From assembly GCA_002383375.1 (NCBI GenBank), contig DFYR01000011.1, positions 6,718-41,134 on the forward strand: 34,417 nucleotides of DNA, given 5' to 3'. The notes under the pieces are model-generated. The model had not been told where the DNA came from. It worked only from the letters and a program-made list of their open reading frames with translations, and searched no databases. Source of the stretch: Spirochaetaceae bacterium UBA4077 (GTDB lineage Bacteria; Spirochaetota; Spirochaetia; Treponematales; Rectinemataceae). Shown here in pieces: positions 31,760 through 34,417 of the stretch (the first letter of the stretch is position 1; the number at the start of each line of letters is the position of its first letter). Position numbers and translations under genes: made by a program.

Positions 31760-33044
31760 AGGTTTTTCCGATAAGGCCAAGCTCACCGCCTTTTTAGGCG
31801 CCTTTTGTTTTTTTCTCTCCGCTGTGGAATACATGCTTCCCAAGCCGCTGCCCTTCATGCGTCTGGGCATAGCCAATCTGCCCATACTCATTGCCATAGA
31901 TATCTTGCCTTTCAAATGGTTTTTAGTGCTCGCCCTGGTCAAGGTGATCGGTATGAGCATCATCTCGGGCACGCTTTTTTCCTATATCGCACTTTTCTCC
32001 CTGGCTGGGACAATGGCCGCCGCCCTGACCATGTGGGTCTTGCGGCGGGCAGGCGGCCGACACATCAGCCAGATCGGCGTTTCAATTGCCGGGGCAATGG
32101 TCTCTAACGCAACGCAAATTCTCATCGCCCGCTTCCTGGTGTTCAGGGAAACCGCCTGGCTTATCGCCCCGCTGTTTCTGGGCATGGGGCTGGCGACGGG
32201 AACCGCCCTGGGCTTATTCTCGGAACGGTTTTCCAGAGTGTCCCGATGGTATGCCATGGCAACCGGACTGCCTTTCGCTGAAACAGAAACTCAGGCTGAA
32301 CGAAAACCTGGAGCGATAAAGGCTTTTTTTGATCGCCTGTCTGCGAACCGAAAGGAAAAACGGGATGCGGGCAGAGCGCGGAAGAGAGAGCGCAAAGAAA
32401 AAGCCGCGGCGGCGAGGGCGCTGCGACGGGACAAAGCCATGCGGTTTTTTTCGCCAGGGCCGATGGCCTTGGCCGGCGTCGTCGTGATGGTCGCCTTTTT
32501 GTATATGAAGAGCCTGCCGGCCAAGGCGCTCATGCTCATCCTCTTCGCCCTCGCCGCCGCGGCCCTGGGCAAACGCATTTCGCTATTTGTCACCTTCACG
32601 GTAAGCGCTGGAATCGTCATCGCCAATCTTCTGATCCCTTCAGGAAAAATACTAGGCAGTTTTCTAGGGCTGCGCATTACCGAAGGCGCCCTGCTCGAAG
32701 GACTCAATCGGGCTATAACCTTCGAAGGACTTATGTTCCTTTCCAAAGCATCCATCATGCCTGGATTGAACCTCCCAGGCCGCCTGGGCACCATAGTGGC
32801 ATCAGCCTTCGGCTATTATGAGAGAGTGTTGGAATACAAGGGGAAAATTAGACCCAGCGCGGTAGCGATCGATGCCGACGCCCTCATGATGCGCGTCTGG
32901 GAAGCCGCACCCGAAAAGGAAACAGCGCAAGCTACCAGTGTTAAAGAATCCAAGCCGGGCGATCGCTACAGAAGGTTCATAGGCATAGTTTTACTCATCC
33001 TCGCGGCAATCGTCACCTGGGCAATCGCAGTCTTTCTGCGTTGA
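31743..33044 (+). CDS. Gx transporter family membrane protein fused to an EcfT-like domain
   Basis: A 433-residue membrane protein. Residues 1-175 resemble the Gx transporter/heptaprenyl diphosphate synthase component I family, an ECF S-component-like fold: FMRLGIANLPILIAIDILPFKW, and GTALGLFSERFSR. Residues 183-235 form a very basic, cytosolic linker rich in Lys, Arg and Ala. Residues 240-390 hold further membrane segments and LRITEGALLEGLNRAITFEGLMFLSKASI, reminiscent of EcfT/CbiQ coupling proteins. A last hydrophobic helix ends the protein. The substrate is unknown. Start ATG 31743 overlaps the previous gene's end by 17 bases, so the two are coupled. Confidence 0.75.
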   Translation: MHRPSEGFSDKAKLTAFLGAFCFFLSAVEYMLPKPLPFMRLGIANLPILIAIDILPFKWFLVLALVKVIGMSIISGTLFSYIALFSLAGTMAAALTMWVLRRAGGRHISQIGVSIAGAMVSNATQILIARFLVFRETAWLIAPLFLGMGLATGTALGLFSERFSRVSRWYAMATGLPFAETETQAERKPGAIKAFFDRLSANRKEKRDAGRARKRERKEKAAAARALRRDKAMRFFSPGPMALAGVVVMVAFLYMKSLPAKALMLILFALAAAALGKRISLFVTFTVSAGIVIANLLIPSGKILGSFLGLRITEGALLEGLNRAITFEGLMFLSKASIMPGLNLPGRLGTIVASAFGYYERVLEYKGKIRPSAVAIDADALMMRVWEAAPEKETAQATSVKESKPGDRYRRFIGIVLLILAAIVTWAIAVFLR

Positions 33045-33119
33045 TCCGTCATCGAACACCTGGCTCGAACTATCAAATCTTTCGCCCCGTTGTGAAACCG
33101 AAAGTACGATCAATAGCCA

Positions 33120-33148
33120 TTGACCGCTGGCCCACTACAGACGATTAT
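33120..33148 (+). promoter_or_regulatory. Candidate promoter of the TetR-type regulator
   Basis: TTGACC (33120-33125), 17-base spacer, GATTAT (33143-33148), about 20 bases before the ATG at 33168, whose ribosome site is CGAGGAAA. The -10 box is poor, so this is tentative. Confidence 0.35.
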
Positions 33149-33167
33149 TACTATACGAGGAAACCCT

Positions 33168-33761
33168 ATGGGTAGAGATAGGAAAATCGATGACATGTCG
33201 GTAATTACCGATGCCGCCATGGCTATAATCGAAGCCTCGGGCATGGAACATCTTTCAGCGCGAAAACTCACGGCCCAGCTCCGCATTTCGCCCATGACGC
33301 TCTACAACTATGTGGAAAACCGCGACGCTCTTTTAAAGCTTCTTCTCAAACGAGGCTTCGAAGAACTCTGGACAGGCTTGAGAGAAAAACTCCAGCTTTA
33401 CACGACAACGAAAAATCCCTTGCGCATGTACATCGCACTGGCTGACCACATGCTTCAATTTGGTCGACAGCGTCCCAACCTCTATCGGTTTCTATTTTCC
33501 TCCGACATAGCCAGACTCCTGAGCGACGAGACCCTTGCCCAGGAATACCGCAGCATAAGTCAAACCCTCCTACCGCGGATTAAGGACATATCCAAGGAAA
33601 GGGATATCCTGGATGACATCTACATGTTCCAGGTGCTTATCAACGCCCTCATTCTCGGTGTCCTGGATAAAAAAGTCGGCATGTCCGCAGAGCGTTTTCC
33701 TGCCTTGGTCCAGAGGGCGTATGATAGCTTGCTACTAAGAAACGAGGATTATATAGCATAG
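33168..33761 (+). CDS. TetR/AcrR-family transcriptional regulator
   Basis: A 197-residue regulator. The N-terminal helix-turn-helix (about residues 10-55) has VITDAAMAIIEASGMEHLSARKLTAQLRISPMTLYNYVENRDALLKLLL, a standard TetR DNA-binding domain. The C-terminal ligand domain resembles those that bind hydrophobic compounds but no specific group is evident. The ATG at 33168 has GAGGA ahead; the in-frame TTG at 33120 is more likely a -35 box. No obvious partner gene lies next to it: the upstream transporter ends 123 bases before and the downstream gene is convergent. Confidence 0.88.
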   Translation: MGRDRKIDDMSVITDAAMAIIEASGMEHLSARKLTAQLRISPMTLYNYVENRDALLKLLLKRGFEELWTGLREKLQLYTTTKNPLRMYIALADHMLQFGRQRPNLYRFLFSSDIARLLSDETLAQEYRSISQTLLPRIKDISKERDILDDIYMFQVLINALILGVLDKKVGMSAERFPALVQRAYDSLLLRNEDYIA

Positions 33762-33769
33762 AGTCAAAC

Positions 33770-34159
33770 TCAAGATGACCCCTCAGAAATAACTATGTTA
33801 TCAAATGCTGGGGCATTTTGATAATAAATCGAGTATCTGTACCCTTCCTGAATTGGAATAGTTCGAGTGTAAACCGTCCCGCCACTTGTTTCGACGACTA
33901 TGGCAAAATCAGAGGCTTGCTTTAGTCTGACAGTATATTCGTGATAACTGTCCCCACTAGGGAACCAGCCCGTATAGCTCAGACTTTTAGGGGGAAGATC
34001 AGAAAGCGTAAAAGTCACCGAATTTGGATCATCCAAATTTTGGTGTCCCAGGCGAACTTGGATTGTATAAGCGGTTAAAAAAAGATCACAGGACCCCAAA
34101 ACCATTAGTAAAGTTGCCGAAAGCACTAAACTCAGCGTGCAATAAGCTTGTCGTTTCAT
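33770..34159 (-). CDS. Hypothetical lipoprotein
   Basis: A 129-residue protein with a lipoprotein signal ending VLGSC (Cys24). The mature domain is beta-rich (YTIQVRLGHQNL, SVTFTLSDLP, YHEYTVRLKQASDFAIVVETSGG), probably a small immunoglobulin-like sandwich exposed in the periplasm or at the surface. GAGGAT stands before the ATG at 34159, which is preferred over the longer frame starting at 34201. It is convergent with the TetR gene (9 bases between stops). The sequence is AT-richer than its neighbours. No family recognised. Confidence 0.7.
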   Translation of the reverse strand: MKRQAYCTLSLVLSATLLMVLGSCDLFLTAYTIQVRLGHQNLDDPNSVTFTLSDLPPKSLSYTGWFPSGDSYHEYTVRLKQASDFAIVVETSGGTVYTRTIPIQEGYRYSIYYQNAPAFDNIVISEGSS

Positions 34160-34359
34160 TGTACTATCCTCAATCCCGACGATGTTTATCAGCGCTAACA
34201 CAAATAACTATATGCGGAGATAAGGTTTTGTCTATATCGAAATACATCTATCTCAATTTTATGATATACAATAATTCTTTATATTTATACTTTTTTTAAA
34301 TATTTCCCAACTTTGCTCTTTACAATGCCTTTATTGTTGTGTAAGTATGCTCTTTCAAG

Positions 34360-34391
34360 AAATCCTCATCGGATTTTAGGAGGAAAAGATG
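34360..34391 (+). promoter_or_regulatory. Strong ribosome binding site next to a small hairpin
   Basis: AAATCC (34360-34365) and GGATTT (34371-34376) can pair, ending 1 base before AGGAGG (34378-34383), which lies 5 bases from the ATG at 34389. The sequence from 34160 to here is AT-rich and shows no gene. Confidence 0.4.
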
Positions 34392-34417
34392 TATACTTAT
34401 GCAGAAGAATGCTTTGC
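34389..34417 (+). CDS. Start of a gene cut off by the right edge
   Basis: ATG at 34389 preceded by AGGAGG at ideal spacing; the visible codons read MYTYAEECF. Too short to name. Confidence 0.45.

Noticed and set aside
1..34417. CRISPR arrays, tRNA, rRNA, insertion sequences
   Set aside because: No regularly spaced repeats, cloverleaf-like intergenic stretches, rRNA-like sequence or transposase genes were seen on reading both strands.

Overview
The window looks like chromosome from a Gram-negative-type bacterium with a moderately GC-rich genome. It carries several lipoproteins with lipoboxes, a predicted outer-membrane barrel, a secreted soluble lytic transglycosylase, FtsK and UppP. My best guess is a spirochaete of the Treponema type, from overall protein flavour and from the pairing of a NusG-domain-II protein with a Gx transporter. 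This is inference and would need marker-gene searches. There are no rRNA or tRNA genes, CRISPR arrays, insertion sequences or phage genes that I can see.

Layout. 1-3750: a membrane protein running off the left edge, a divergent CPBP-family membrane protease, a GH53/GH-A-like lipoprotein, a degenerate M23-like lipoprotein gene broken by an in-frame TGA, and a small unknown gene. 3756-10567: a SAM methyltransferase, a large lytic transglycosylase, and on the minus strand a 7TM-PAS-GGDEF protein, TsaC/Sua5 and a B3/B4-domain protein. 10651-16296: one long plus-strand operon holding nqrB-C-D-E-F (no nqrA in the window), two unknown genes and a TrmH/SpoU methyltransferase. 16277-21511: a cupin, an RluA pseudouridine synthase, a glycosidase pseudogene with an internal deletion, and a CadC-like regulator with a Cd/Zn/Pb-type P1B ATPase. 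21653-23329: asnB. 23449-26384: an AT-rich divergent locus with a stand-alone C39 double-glycine peptidase, a barrel-like protein and a lipoprotein on one side, and a secreted protein carrying a textbook double-glycine motif plus a small exported protein on the other. 26476-34417: a flavodoxin, FtsK, UppP, SlyD, NusG-II protein, Gx transporter, a TetR regulator, a lipoprotein and the first codons of a further gene.

How the genes fit together. NqrBCDEF would be a membrane redox sodium pump; the four intramembrane iron-sulfur cysteines of NqrD/E and the four ferredoxin cysteines of NqrF are all present. The CadC-like repressor has its own promoter and an operator over the predicted transcription start. 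The most striking candidate system is the C39 locus: the peptidase keeps the Q-C-H-D residues at the same spacing as the ComA-type peptidase domain, and the divergently encoded exported protein has L, T, E, M, I, G, G at positions -12, -11, -8, -7, -4, -2, -1. This suggests a periplasmic rather than ABC-transporter-coupled double-glycine processing pathway.

A second theme is regulatory. Several genes without a well placed ribosome binding site have a sigma70-like promoter whose -10 box ends only 7-10 bases before the ATG, which predicts leaderless mRNAs. Two genes are visibly broken, so recent gene decay (or sequencing/assembly error) should be kept in mind.
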